Below are positions 23,813 to 34,999 of a DNA stretch of 64,000 nt, in pieces. The translations under genes were made by a program, and so were the position numbers. Origin of the DNA: Adiantum capillus-veneris (Eukaryota; Streptophyta; Polypodiopsida; Polypodiales; Pteridaceae); NCBI GenBank assembly GCA_014529385.2, contig CM043970.1, positions 47,581,779-47,645,778 of the forward strand, read 5' to 3'. A model generated the notes under the pieces. That model searched no databases. It was not told where the DNA came from and saw only the letters and a program-made list of their open reading frames with translations. Positions within the stretch are counted from its first letter, which is position 1, and every line of letters begins with the position of its first letter.

Positions 23813-24400
23813 GATGCAAGTGCTTGTGAAAAAAAATTGCACGGGACTTGGTCTTACCGATAGAGAGACTCTCTCTACGGCAGTGTCTTGCCCAATTTTA
23901 CAAAAAAGTGCAAGTGTGAGCTTGATAAGATCCAATCGTGAAGTCACTCTCCAAAAACTGTGTTTTTTTTGAAGCAACTCTTCACAAGAGGTTAATGAAC
24001 ATTTTTCCCTTTTAAAGCTTGAACATTTGGTCAAAAAATTACTTTGTTGAAGCCTTGCCAAAAGGGGGTCTCCTTTTCCGATAACCTTTGCCGAGACTCG
24101 GGGGAGAACTAAAGGTTTCGTTCGTCGAGAAGTTTGCCCGTTTCGAAGTCAAGAAAAAGGAGGTTGCATCAGTAATGTGAGCTCGTTATTCTCTCTCTCA
24201 AGTTTTCTCTCACCTTCTTGTACACGAGGAGCTCTTTCTCTCTCTTACTTGTCGGGTGTGTAGACAGGGGTGGAATGCCGACAGTAGGATGGTGGGGTGT
24301 GCAACCACCCTAAGGTTTATTAAAAGTAAAAATAAAAATAAACAAAATATTCAATATTTTGTCGAATGCTACATGAACTTTGACGAAGCCAATACGGCTG

Positions 24401-24433
<33 letters not shown>

Positions 24434-25176
24434 CGTGTTGAAGCCCAACTATAGGTTGAGCCGAACGGTGGGAAGGAAGGTTGGGCGAGGGCGACCTTGC
24501 AGAATGTTGGGTGAGGGTGAGCCTACAAAAAGAAAATGGTGCATGACAAGGGGTTTCCTTGCTAAGGGTGAGCCACTGACTGGCTACAGTGAGGGCTTGC
24601 CATGGCTAGGAGCTGTGATGCTATCTTTGCTTGCTTGGTTTGCTCTGGTTGCACAACACAATAGCTCATGGTACCATAACACAGTGTGTGCGTGGTTATG
24701 CTCCAAGCTTTGAAGCTTGCCTCACGACTCTTGCTCTAATTTTCCCACTGCCTAATCTGCTACGATGCCGAGATGCTCCAAATTACCCCTCAACCGATTT
24801 TGACTCTGCCACCTTCTTCTTGCTTGATTACTTCAAGCCTTCAAGGCTTTCCCAATTCAACCTGTAGATCTGGACCTTCTTGCTCTCAGTTCAGCTATCA
24901 TCCTTGCCTAGTTCTCCCTATTCACAAGCTCTACCAATATGTCGGTTCACTATCCTCTACCTTTGTGCAAATGCTTCCCAAGATCCCCTTGATTCCAAGG
25001 TTTGTTAATTTTGTGCCGAATCTGGCTATGCTGGTTGGGCCTCTTTGTGTCGCCTCCCTTTGGTTGAATTCTGGAACTGCTGCCTGCAGGAGCTCTTCAA
25101 CCTCAAGCTTCAAACTCTCTCTATCCAAGATCAATTCTACTCCCAAGGGCTCAAATCTCCAAGTCTTAGCACGGAA
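23813..25176 (-). other. Leader region of gag-only copia element
   Basis: About 1.36 kb between PBS and gag with no domain. Contains a (GT)n run at about 24401-24438 and CT-rich stretches at 24190-24245. Confidence 0.6.
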
Positions 25177-25188
25177 GCTTTGATACCA
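25177..25188 (-). promoter_or_regulatory. Primer binding site (initiator Met tRNA variant)
   Basis: On the minus strand tggtatcaaagc lies 2 nt inside the 5' LTR. It differs by one base from the usual tggtatcagagc. Confidence 0.85.
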
Positions 25189-25190
25189 GT

Positions 25191-25265
25191 TGTAAGGCTT
25201 GGGTGGGTGAATTGATACAATGAGCTCAAGGTGGTTTGAAGCTTGGAAAAACCATGGCTATACAC

Positions 25266-25333
<68 letters not shown>

Positions 25334-25547
25334 CACACTCAATAGACCATAGTGTACATACAATATATTTACAACATATATTATGATTCATATACAAAAG
25401 GAAGTGTTTATGTGCAAAAGTTCTCACAGCCAGTATCCGACAACTCATATCTCCAGGTGGATTTTCAAAAGGTTACACACATATATGTAATATGTGTCAC
25501 ATAAAAACTAAACTAGGTGTCGAAGGAGTTCCCATGCCCACCTTTCA
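25191..25547 (-). repeat. 5' LTR of the gag-only copia element
   Basis: 357 bp, matching 22443-22809. Includes a GA run at 25269-25331. Confidence 0.92.
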
Positions 25548-25559
25548 CTGATCACATTA

Positions 25560-26018
25560 GGGAAAATTTGGACTCTCAAAGGGGCCCTATAAGGACTTTG
25601 ACTTTCTCTCTCTTGTCCAAAACGGACGTATGGTAAATTTTTTACAAATGAAACTAAAACTTGTCAATTTTTTTTTTGATTTAGCATGTACTCATTGAGA
25701 TCTATCCATTGATATATAGCATGCCATTAGATTCCTTATATTCTAAAAAATTGTATTTTTTGATGTGACAACTCCGTCTAATAAATAAAATCTCTCCCCA
25801 CATTTCAACTTCAATGGGGAGGCCGTAACTTATACAAATCAACTCCAAATTTGTCGAAGTTTGGGGATTTAGAACCTACTTTCTAAGATCTTTCCAATAA
25901 TATGATGGTTGATAGAGTTTTGACAAAGTGTTTATGTACTTCATCAAATTGCCCACTTTGGACAAGAGAGGCAAAGTCAAACCTCCTTATATGGGCCCTT
26001 TGAGAGTCTAGATTTTCC
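25560..26018. mobile_element. Small TIR element (MITE-like) with TTA flanks
   Basis: About 60 bp at the left end (gggaaaatttggactctc onward) is the inverse of about 60 bp at the right end (gagagtctagattttcc), with a few differences. TTA lies on both sides (25557-25559 and 26019-26021). The element is 459 bp and non-coding. TTA duplication with GG-initial ends is compatible with PIF/Harbinger-derived MITEs, but I would not fix the superfamily. The gag-only copia element inserted a few bases to its left. Confidence 0.6.
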
Positions 26019-26022
26019 TTAA

Positions 26023-26403
26023 CACTAGTCCTGTAAAAAATCAGCCACTTTTGTGGCTTTTTGAGACTTTTGTAAAAAATTTCTCAACATTATGTTAGTT
26101 AAAAAAATAGAAAATGGTTTCAGGGAATAATGACAAACACTCAATATGGGTTGATAAAAAATAGTACAAAGCTAAATGAAGGTCTAAAGGTGTCTTTCCA
26201 TTGCCATCTTCTACAACTAATTTGTGCGGATGGACAAAAATTTTCTACTTTCTTTTGAAAGTAAATCAAATCATTGCTAAGCAGGCCCAAACTTCTTTGA
26301 AAAATCCCTCAATTGGTATGTAATAGATGTACCAAGCTTTTTTAACTATACAAAGACTGTCGACATTTTTTACTTCTCCAAGTTAAGTGTTGAAGTACAG
26401 TTT
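26023..26403. mobile_element. Left half of a second TIR element, split by the gypsy insertion
   Basis: Begins cactagtcctgtaa, preceded by TTAA. Its inverse ends the right half at 45753 (ttacaagtctagtg), followed by TTAA. Rejoined, the element would be about 584 bp. It includes a perfect hairpin agccac-tttt-gtggct (26043-26058). Similarity between ends is about three-quarters over some 34 bp. Confidence 0.45.
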
Positions 26404-26689
26404 TGTTGAGCCAGCAGAGGATCACAACCACATTTTTGCTCACACCCATCATTTTGTAACCATTGATTGTAATAAATGTCTTTCCGACATTAATTTTGAT
26501 TTGAGCCATTCATTAAGTAACGGGACTCAATTGAGTTTCCAGCCTGTAATCCCGACGTAATTTCACCTGCTGATGTAAATAATTAGAGATGTTCTCACCT
26601 CCAAGGCTGAGGTATATAAGCCAAAGTTTTGTAACCTAAGGAAGATTCAATTATTAATCAAAGTGAGTTTTTGAGCGTCGTGACTGTGT

Positions 26690-26754
<65 letters not shown>

Positions 26755-27378
26755 TTATCTCCTTGCTACGCGAGCTACGGGGCTGCCATTGGAGAAGCGA
26801 CACCGCCATTGTGATAGCAACGGTGAGAGCTACGCACAGATACCAAGAGTGCGCGCTATCGGCTTCTACGTGTGGTAAGTTCCTACGAGCTTCGGTGTGA
26901 GTTTTCTTCCAACTCGTGTGTCGGAATAGAGCGTGCAGCATATCTATAGAACCACAACGAGTAGAGCTACACATTCGTACCATCGGGGTCAAGTTTCGGT
27001 CACCTGTAATTTTCGGCCTGTCTTCATACGCGTTTACCGCACGGAGTGGTTATAGGTTGATTTTGCAGTTCAAGTCTTTAGGGTGTTGTTCTTACCTAGT
27101 GTATAGACTTCCCCTTGAGTTTGAGATCGATTCGATGATTCTAGATCCTGTTTCGTATAGCATTCGTTCGTAGTACGGATTTCAGTCACTTGCGTATTTT
27201 AGAACTTAGATTTGATTTCCTTAGTAGTGATTGTCATTAAAAGGTCGAGTAGGTGATTTGACACCCACCTAGTTGTTTCCATGCGCCTGCGGGTCAAGCT
27301 TCGTCCTCGTCTGACAAATTCTGTTGTTGGTTGAGTTCTCGCTATTTAGCTTCCGCTAGCGGCGTAACCGCCTTAACA
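26404..27378 (+). repeat. 5' LTR of the 19-kb gypsy element
   Basis: 975 bp, TGTTGAGCC...CCTTAACA. TATA box tatataag near 26611, then a (GA)n tract at 26692-26752 in the probable transcribed part. Confidence 0.95.
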
Positions 27379-27380
27379 TT

Positions 27381-27398
27381 TGGCGCCGCTGCCGGGGA
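27381..27398 (+). promoter_or_regulatory. Primer binding site (tRNA-Asp type)
   Basis: tggcgccgctgccgggga, 2 nt after the LTR. It differs by one base from the tggcgccgttgccgggga motif known from Athila-like elements. Confidence 0.85.
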
Positions 27399-28806
27399 CG
27401 AGAGCCCTAAGTAGGTGACCTTAGACTAATCCTACGAGGTGAGTCGTATAAACTACTTTGTATACTTTAGTTAGAAAAGATCTAGGAGTGGTGGACTCCG
27501 AAGGTCTCGAGAGATACTAGGAAGTGGGGTATTCCTGGGTCTTCCGTGTTGACAGTATTTTTAGTTTAGCTTAGATTAGATTGTTTTTGATGGTGTTTAA
27601 GTGGTTGTTGACATAAAAAGCATTTGCTACTCCTTGTGTGGTAGTAAATCTCTTTATATTTTCAATTGCAAAAAATCCATTTTATGATTAGAAGTAGCTT
27701 AGGTAGGGCCTGATTTGATCCTGATCTAGAGCTATCAATTGGTGTTCTATTTGCTTGATGTGTTTGATTGCATGTTAGATCACTGAAAAAGTTGCTTTGG
27801 TAGTGAAATATGCAATACACAAAGTTCAGAAAAATTTTCTGTGTAACTGATTGTTGATGAGCACTTAAAAGAGCTATTGGAAGAGTTCTGTGCTAAAAAA
27901 CTGGAAATCTGCAACTTTAGACATCATACGCGTATGATGTCTTAGGACCTAAACAGAGACTAAAATTGAAAATTTGACATTGCCAGAGTGTTTAGAAGGG
28001 GGGTTTTACCCTAAGATCAACTTAAAACAAGAGCATTAACACTCAAAGAAACCCAAAAAGACAAGTCAGAGTCCAAGAAACGCAAAGAATAGGAAATTTT
28101 GGATTCAAATCTTGTTTTTACATTCAAAACCTGACAAAAACACTTGAAACTCAATTTTAAACATTGGAGAAGGCTTAAAACCAAAAATAGTCAAAATTTG
28201 GGACAAAAGACATCATACGCGTATAATGTTTTTTGGCACATCCACTGCTTATTTTTGAAATCTGACCTGACAAGATTGTTACAAACACTGTGGGAAGCAT
28301 AAATATCAAGTTTGGACCCAAATTGATGAAAAAGACATCATACGCGTATGATGTCTTTGACCTAATTTTGGACATATTTTGATACTTTGCCAACACAGAT
28401 CCATTGTAATAGCTATCTAGAGGCTATATTTCAAGTTTCATCCCATTTGGATCACAATTGACCCAAAAACAAGTCAGAAGCGGAAAATTGCCAAGAAAAG
28501 CCTAAATTAGCCATAACTTGCTCAAACAGAGTTCAAACTGAATTTTGTGAGTGAACAGAGCATAAAGGGGTCACTGAGAGTGAGCATAACCAAAATAAAC
28601 AAAATCTGTGAAAAAAGACATCATACGCGTATAATGTCTTTTTCAGCATAACTGCAACAAAATTCTCACTTGATGAAACAGAAGTTGTCCAACTGACAAG
28701 ATTAAACAATTGACCAAGTATCAGTCAGTTTGGATCAATCCTAACCACAAAAACCTGGGAAAACAAATTGCTGAGACGGAAAAGTTAAAGTCCTTCAGGG
28801 GAATTG
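27399..28806 (+). other. Leader with four copies of a 24-bp palindrome
   Basis: About 1.4 kb of non-coding leader. The half-site agacatcatacg followed by its reverse complement occurs at 27919-27942, 28208-28231, 28333-28356 and 28616-28639. The first and third copies are perfect; the second and fourth have one to two changes in the right half. Spacings are 289, 125 and 283 bp. Confidence 0.9.
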
Positions 28807-29268
28807 ATGAATTTGAGATCGGGCAGGAATCTCCGGAATAATCAACCAAAACAAGGGGAACCAGCAAGTGTCATATCAACCGAGGGGAGTGTAAACCAAA
28901 GTTGGGTGCAACCATTAGAGCCGATCTTTGAAGGAAGTGTCTCTGATACTTCTTCGGAGAGATCTTACGAGATTTTCACCGAAAACTTGGAACACTTGAA
29001 CCTGAACAACAGAGGAAATATGGCAGCAGGATCATCAAACCCTTCCGCCACAATGAAGCTATTGTTCATAAAATACCAGTACGACAATGAGCAAGGTGCA
29101 AAGATCTACAAAGATGGAATGGACCGCTATTGTGTAAAGATAGAAGATAGACCTAGTGAGTTCAAGGACTTAGTGCCTGTGAGCTATAGCGGAGATAGAT
29201 ATCTAGATGACGAGGGTACCATGTACTTGGTAGTCCTAAACCCTAACATTGTGGACAAGTGGGGTTGA
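28807..29268 (+). CDS. N-terminal Gag-region ORF of the gypsy element
   Basis: 153 codons from ATG 28807, starting M-N-L-R-S-G-R-N. The L-R-S-G-R/K opening is common in plant gypsy Gag proteins. The ORF ends at TGA 29266-29268, which overlaps an ATG of the next frame (TGATG). One additional G in the ggggttg run would fuse the two frames into one Gag, so this is probably the Gag N-terminus separated by a one-base loss. Translation coupling through TGATG is the alternative. No named domain beyond the motif. Confidence 0.7.
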   Translation: MNLRSGRNLRNNQPKQGEPASVISTEGSVNQSWVQPLEPIFEGSVSDTSSERSYEIFTENLEHLNLNNRGNMAAGSSNPSATMKLLFIKYQYDNEQGAKIYKDGMDRYCVKIEDRPSEFKDLVPVSYSGDRYLDDEGTMYLVVLNPNIVDKWG

Positions 29269-31997
29269 TGGGCACCAAAGCCAAAATAGATGAAGAACTC
29301 GAGGAGAAAGCACCAATAATGAACTTCCCTAATGCGAGGTTAAGAAGAGAGAATGAAACTACAAGGATCAACACTGATAACATCTATGTGGGGCTATACA
29401 AATATAATAATGGGGAGCAAGATCTCTATTATAGATGTGAAGAACCCTACACCGGAGAGTTGACAGACCAAAAAAGACTTTATGTCTTTACCTACACAGA
29501 GGGATCGGAAGTGAAAATTGCTGCTTACGATAAGTATGGCAGGCAATACTCAACAATGGGCAAGAAAGAATTAGAAGGATATACATACTTTGGGGGACCA
29601 CTACATCAGTATTATGTTACTTCTAGCTCACATAGACCAGCACCAACAACTGGAGTGCAAAACTCAATGACAACAGGAGGACAAAGAACTCAGGTTGCTG
29701 ACTCTTTCAGTCAACCTTGGGACTCGAAGTTCGGACCAATAGGATCATTACATTCCAGAGAGTCAATGGAGACGAATCGAGGTAGTGCAGTTCCAATCCC
29801 CACCTATACCACTCCAGGTCCAAGGTTTGAGGCGGAACCATCACATTTACCTCCCAGTAGTAGATTCAGGGCAGAGGAACCGACGAGGGTAACCCATGAA
29901 GTCCATGATGCTAGAGAAAGCTTTAGCCGAGACACAGGAGCAATGAGATTGGTAGCAGATCATAGACGTATGAGACCATCTCAAGTAGCCAAGTGTATGC
30001 CAAAGAAGTATGGTGGTTCAGGAGATCCGTATGCACATGTGTCACTCTTTAAGCAAGTTTTAAGAGCTGAGCAGATAACAGATTTCCATACACAATACGA
30101 GGGATTTGGTCTTACTCTAGAAGGTACCGCATTGACATGGTTTCAACCAATGAACATTGGGGGATTCCATGACATTGACCATTTGCTAAGAGAGTTTGCT
30201 GAGGAATTCTCAAAACGAGGGATTAAGCACAATACGGTCTCACAAATATATGCTTTTAAACAGAGAGAACACGAAAAAGTGAAGGAAGCGTCACTTCGCT
30301 TCAAACAATACATTGAGAGATGTCCAGTACGTGAACGACCACAAGATGACAGACTATCTGTTCTCTTTATTGAGGGACTGAGGAACGACACTCTCAAGAA
30401 GGACTTGCACTTGAAAGCTTGTACAAGTTTCGAGCGAGTAACGAGAGAGGCATTGTACTTAGTGGATAACTGTACGGTTTATGGAGAGGTGTCAGCGGAT
30501 ACAGATTTTGCATCCAGTAGCTCCTCCTCCGTAGCGAGCGAGACTACCACTAAAAAGAATGTTCAAACAACAACCATGCCAAATGTAGAGCAAATGATAG
30601 AAGATGCTCTAAAAAGGATGGCACCATACCAAAAACCATTGCCAAAAACACTGAAATGGTGTGCTATTGAACAAAAATGGACAAATCATCCAACAGAGGA
30701 GTGCTATTACAACAAAGGGTATGTAAGGGAGCGCCAGTATGCACCTCCTGCTCAATTAGCACCACCTCAAGTACATCCAGTACCTCGATACCCAACGGGA
30801 AATGTACCAGGACCTATGGGGATAGAAAGACCGCAACCGGTATTGGGACAGCAACCACCTTTACCAGGAGCAAGACCAGTGGGTATTAGATATGCACCAA
30901 CCTTAGAGAATCAGGAAGAACAAGCCTTAGTGCCTGTTCAAGCCTATTACGAAGAATCCGGTGCACACATGTCTCCGACAGTGTATTACCCACCAGAAGA
31001 ACCAAAACAACCAGAACCATGGGGCATGATGGGGAATGTTGGAATACCAACAGTTACAAGTACTTCTGATGAAGAGAGATACAATATGGACGCAAGAACA
31101 TTGATGTTCATAGCTCATGGAGGGTTAACAGGACAAAGACCATCCTACCCACAAAGGACGAATCAAATGGGACCAAGACCAGCACTAGGACCCTGTTACA
31201 AGTGTGGAGGTGACCATCTGATGAATGTTTGCCCACATACGGAAATCATTAGAATTAACGCTTATTGCACTGAGTGTGGGGTTACTCACTTCATTGAGGA
31301 TTGTTCAAAGAATCCAAACAAAGTGCAAAAGACGACATTGAATATGCTAGAAACTATTCCTACCAGCAGTGGGTCTGAAAATGAAACTCTGATACCAACG
31401 CAAGTTGTTACTAGAGCTCAAGCTAAGAAAACCACTAGAGAACCTGAGAATGGAAAGTTAGCGACTGACGTAGTTAGTCAAGGACCGCGAAGTCAGAAAA
31501 ACACATGGAAAGCTAGAAAAGCACGCATGAAGTTGAGAAAAGAACGTGAAGACGCTATTCTAGCTGAGGATCTAAAGCAAACTAAAGCTAGATTAGAAGA
31601 ACTTGAGAGTCAAAACGAGAAACGAGAGATGAGCCCGGAAAGAACGAAACAAAAGAGTATCAAAGAAACAACGAGCTTAAGCTCAGGGGGATCAGTGCTA
31701 GTCGACAAGGTACACGAACCATTGGACGCACTGATGAGAGCTTACGAAGCTAGGTTAAAGAACAACCAAACACAAGAACAGAGGTGGATGACATACCCAA
31801 ACGCAGAATTGGAAAAGCAGAGACTTGAAATGTGCCAGAGAATGATCGAGACTGCACAAGCCTTATTAGAACCACCAAAAGAAACAATGAATTGTGGAAA
31901 GGAAAACCCAATTCAGCAAGAGACTATCGTTTCACGGGTAGCGAAAAGACTCCCAGTGCACAAAAGCCTGAAAATACACAAAAGGATGACCGCATAG
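29268..31997 (+). CDS. Gag of the 19-kb gypsy element
   Basis: An open frame of about 909 codons. The Retrotrans_gag core is at about 29980-30480 (P-K-K-Y-G-G-S-G-D-P, L-T-W-F-Q-P, R-F-K-Q-Y-I-E-R). A Pro/Gln-rich linker follows. Two compact knuckles, CYKCGGDHLMNVC and CTECGVTHFIEDC (about 31195-31305), have CX2CX3HX4C spacing instead of the usual CX2CX4HX4C. A charged C-terminal segment (L-R-K-E-R-E-D-A-I-L-A-E-D-L-K) looks coiled-coil. Gag forms the virus-like particle and binds the RNA. The frame is lost near 31950, and the protein appears to continue one frame over. Confidence 0.92.
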   Translation: MGTKAKIDEELEEKAPIMNFPNARLRRENETTRINTDNIYVGLYKYNNGEQDLYYRCEEPYTGELTDQKRLYVFTYTEGSEVKIAAYDKYGRQYSTMGKKELEGYTYFGGPLHQYYVTSSSHRPAPTTGVQNSMTTGGQRTQVADSFSQPWDSKFGPIGSLHSRESMETNRGSAVPIPTYTTPGPRFEAEPSHLPPSSRFRAEEPTRVTHEVHDARESFSRDTGAMRLVADHRRMRPSQVAKCMPKKYGGSGDPYAHVSLFKQVLRAEQITDFHTQYEGFGLTLEGTALTWFQPMNIGGFHDIDHLLREFAEEFSKRGIKHNTVSQIYAFKQREHEKVKEASLRFKQYIERCPVRERPQDDRLSVLFIEGLRNDTLKKDLHLKACTSFERVTREALYLVDNCTVYGEVSADTDFASSSSSSVASETTTKKNVQTTTMPNVEQMIEDALKRMAPYQKPLPKTLKWCAIEQKWTNHPTEECYYNKGYVRERQYAPPAQLAPPQVHPVPRYPTGNVPGPMGIERPQPVLGQQPPLPGARPVGIRYAPTLENQEEQALVPVQAYYEESGAHMSPTVYYPPEEPKQPEPWGMMGNVGIPTVTSTSDEERYNMDARTLMFIAHGGLTGQRPSYPQRTNQMGPRPALGPCYKCGGDHLMNVCPHTEIIRINAYCTECGVTHFIEDCSKNPNKVQKTTLNMLETIPTSSGSENETLIPTQVVTRAQAKKTTREPENGKLATDVVSQGPRSQKNTWKARKARMKLRKEREDAILAEDLKQTKARLEELESQNEKREMSPERTKQKSIKETTSLSSGGSVLVDKVHEPLDALMRAYEARLKNNQTQEQRWMTYPNAELEKQRLEMCQRMIETAQALLEPPKETMNCGKENPIQQETIVSRVAKRLPVHKSLKIHKRMTA

Positions 31998-32479
31998 TGT
32001 TGAACACAACCGATCAGGAGGTAGAGAGTTTTCATCCAGTCATACAGAGGTCTTACGGAAGAGATGAGGATTACAATGAATTTTGGAAACAAGTGAGAGA
32101 GGCAAACTTTGCAAACGAGCTAAGTTGCCAAGCTAATCAGACAAATTGGGAAAAGGACATCAGGAATCCTCCCATAGTGGAATTTGAGGCAGGATCTCAA
32201 GTGGACTTGGATCTGCAATCTTACTGGGGAGATGGGGGCTCTGTTAGAACAATGGAGAGCAAACCTCATTCACTAAATACCTTACCTTCATACTTAGGAG
32301 AGTATGAAGCAAAATCCGAGATTAGAGCACTTCCCTCACGAAAAATCTCATCAGAAAAAGTCATGGACTCGCAAGGATTGATAGAGATTTTGTCAACACC
32401 AGTGACATGCACTATCACTCTAGCTGAGCTTTTGAGGCTAAGACCACATATGTGGACCACTGTAGGAAAATGCTTGGAG
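31945..32479 (+). CDS. Gag-protease linker region (second frame)
   Basis: Continues from the Gag frame after a shift (E-S-F-H-P-V-I-Q-R-S-Y-G onward) to T-I-T-L-A-E-L-L-R-L-R-P-H-M-W. Just before the protease, plant gypsy proteins commonly have a helix of the type L-x-E-[LV]-L-[RK]-x-[RK]-P-x-[IM]-W. A lost base in the ggaaaatgc run (about 32466) switches to the protease frame. Coordinates of the switches are approximate. No enzymatic function is seen. Confidence 0.65.
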
Positions 32480-33914
32480 AAATTCGGATAAAAGATCCAA
32501 CATCGAGATTGCAAGAGAGCATTGAGGAGCTGAGCAAGCCACAAAAGAACGCTAAGCCTGTACCCTTAAACAAGGTCGGAGAGTATTGCGAAGGTGAAGA
32601 GGGGAATACAACCTTACCAGTTGAATTCCAAGGAGTGAACACAATGGCAATACTAGACAGCGGAGCTGGGGTAGCCATGCTACAAAAGAAATCTGGAAAA
32701 AATGGGGGAAACCAGCAATAAGGAAGACTAGGTTGAAACTCCAATTAGCAGATGGACACATGGAGAAACCTATGGGGTTATTAGAGAAAGTTGTAGTGAC
32801 TTCTTGCGGCATTGAATACGAACATACTTTCGCTATTGTCGATTTTGGCAAGGAGAATAACTATGATATCATACTGGGAAGACCATTCATGAGACAGTTG
32901 AAAATGGTCCAGGATTGGGGCTACGATCACATATACCTGAGAAATATGGAAACCACTACACGTGTGAACCTGAAAGACCATAGCTACAAAGATGTGAACC
33001 GAACACCGGTAGAGGAGTTTGATTCAGCTACTTTGGCGGGATCCGAATTTCCAGCTTGGTTAGGTAAACCCAAGGAGTTATGGATGTGTGGAGCTTCGAA
33101 ATGTGGAAGTCTGAAACGAGAAGAATGTGTTTTAGAAAGGGCTATCGAAGACGAAACTTATATAGGAGAACCCTTTCCAGAGGACACGTTTGAACCATTA
33201 GAATGGACACACATTCTAGCAACCCTAGATGTTTGTGCAATTCCGGATGGTCCCACAACGAAATTTTGCGACAAGGACGGGTACGACGTGGTTCCGTATT
33301 TCATGTTGAGAACTGTACTCGAAAATGAAACTGAAAAAAACAATACACTGGAAAAATTAGATGAAGAAGAGGTGTTTCATGACATTCCCAATCATCCAGA
33401 GTGGGGGAATGAAGCAGACAACGAGTCAACGGACAATTCAAGCGGAAACGAAGAAACTATAATGGATGTTCGATTTTATGATTTTCCGAACCAAACTAAA
33501 CAACGCCAGAAACGCTATAGAGCAAAGAGAAATTCAAAGGGGGTTAGAACCAATCCGATGCCTAGAATAAGAGGAAAAAATCAATTCCTAATGCTAGTAA
33601 AGGCTGAAGATTGTGTTAAGGATAAGATTTCTGGAAGAATGAGAGGCAGTGATCAAAAGAGCTTACGAAAAGACAAAAGAGGCTCAAGAAATCAAGTTCA
33701 AAATAATGGAACGAAAACGGAAACAGAAAAATCAGAAAAGAACAAGCGCAACAGAGAATACACGGAGTCCAAGTTAGAACGTAGAAACAAGTACCGAGAG
33801 CTCAAGAAAACTCTGAAGGAAGTTTGGACGACAGAAATTGAGAGTGAGAGGACGAAAACGTCAAAATCAAGGAAAACATGGATGTTCCCTCTCACTATAG
33901 GAAATTCACAATAG
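32460..33914 (+). CDS. First aspartic protease and protease-RT spacer
   Basis: A-I-L-D-S-G-A-G-V-A-M-L has its catalytic Asp codon at 32656, in one frame. After a single-base shift near 32682 the protein continues (W-K-K-W-G-K-P-A-I-R-K) to Y-D-I-I-L-G-R-P-F-M, the second retropepsin signature. The usual active dimer cleaves Gag-Pol. A long, strongly charged spacer (33050-33880, many Lys/Arg/Glu) with no recognised domain separates it from RT. Confidence 0.88.
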
Positions 33915-34999
33915 AGGATAGGAAGGTGATATTAACCCCACCTATTCGAGAGAGGAAGGAGAACGAATCTTATGACGGACCGGAGGATGCAAAAAAAGTT
34001 GATTTAGCAGCTCCAGGTGAGACGCCTAGACCGGTGTACATAGCCACAGATTTGTCTCCAAGCGAGGAAGAGAGACTTTTGAGTCTTCTCAGAGAGTATA
34101 GGGATGTGTTTGCATGGTCTTATAAGGACTTAAAGGGAGTTGACCCATCGATATGCCAACACACAATCCCACTGAAACAAGACGCAAAGCCTAGCAGACA
34201 GAGACCATACACATATAATGATACGTTTGCTAAGCGAATCAAAGAAGAGATAGATAAGCTAATGGAAGCTGAATTCATATACGAGATTGAACACACTGAT
34301 TGGGTATCTCCGATTGTGGTAGTACCTAAGAAGAACGGAAAACTCCGAGTGTGTGTCAACTTAAAGAAAGTGAATGCTGCAACAATCAGGGACAATTATC
34401 CCCTGCCGATAACTGATCATGTTCTAGAGCGTGTATCAGGGAAAACAGCATACTCCTTTCTTGATGGTTTTTCAGGATATAACCAGCTAGCCATAGCACT
34501 GGAAGATCAACATAAAACAGCTTTTGCAACGGAGTGGGGAATTTATGCTTATCGAGTTATGCCTTTTGGTCTAACCAATGCTCCCGCAACCTTCCAGAGG
34601 CTGATGACGCATGCTTTCAAAGAATACTTAAGGCTGTTTCTCGAAATATACATGGATGACTTATGTGTACATTCTCTACTGAGAGATGAGCATCTAGAAC
34701 ACCTAAGAAAAGTATTTGAGAAATGTAGGACATATCGCATTTGTCTCAATCCTGAGAAATGTGTGTTTATGGTCCGACAGGGCAGAATTCTGGGACATAT
34801 TGTCTCACAAAACGGAATATCCACGGATTTAGAGAAGATAAAAGTTATAGTGGATATGCCTAGACCAACCAATGCGAAACAAGTACAGAGCTTTATGGGA
34901 CATTGCGGATATTATAGACGATTCATTTACATGTACGCTATAATAGGCCAACCACTTTACAGGCTAATAGTGAACTTTGAATGGACAGAGGAAGTGTGA
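33878..34999 (+). CDS. Reverse transcriptase of gypsy element
   Basis: Open from ATG 33878. RT blocks in order: W-V-S-P-I-V-V-V-P-K-K-N-G-K-L-R-V-C-V, F-L-D-G-F-S-G-Y-N-Q, F-A-T-E-W-G, V-M-P-F-G-L-T-N-A-P-A-T-F-Q-R, catalytic Y-M-D-D (34649-34660), C-V-F-M-V-R-Q-G-R-I-L-G-H. The frame ends at TGA, 34997-34999. An extra base near 34994 moves the chain into the RNase H frame. All three catalytic Asp residues appear preserved. Confidence 0.95.
   Translation: MDVPSHYRKFTIEDRKVILTPPIRERKENESYDGPEDAKKVDLAAPGETPRPVYIATDLSPSEEERLLSLLREYRDVFAWSYKDLKGVDPSICQHTIPLKQDAKPSRQRPYTYNDTFAKRIKEEIDKLMEAEFIYEIEHTDWVSPIVVVPKKNGKLRVCVNLKKVNAATIRDNYPLPITDHVLERVSGKTAYSFLDGFSGYNQLAIALEDQHKTAFATEWGIYAYRVMPFGLTNAPATFQRLMTHAFKEYLRLFLEIYMDDLCVHSLLRDEHLEHLRKVFEKCRTYRICLNPEKCVFMVRQGRILGHIVSQNGISTDLEKIKVIVDMPRPTNAKQVQSFMGHCGYYRRFIYMYAIIGQPLYRLIVNFEWTEEV

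Larger units (their letters stand above)
22443..25547 (-). mobile_element. Gag-only Ty1/copia element (TR-GAG type)
   Basis: Minus-strand element of 3.1 kb. LTRs lie at 22443-22809 and 25191-25547, each TG...CA and about 93% identical by eye outside the GA tract. A perfect CTGAT target duplication flanks it (22438-22442 and 25548-25552). In element orientation the order is 5' LTR, PBS, long leader, copia-type gag with two zinc knuckles, a short 3' region, PPT and 3' LTR. There is no room or signal for protease, integrase or RT. This matches plant TR-GAG elements, which encode Gag only and depend on relatives for enzymes. Confidence 0.92.

Noticed and set aside
32460-32700. Programmed -1 frameshifting at the gag/protease and protease breaks
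   Set aside because: No X-XXY-YYZ slippery heptamer in phase at either site; simple base loss explains them.
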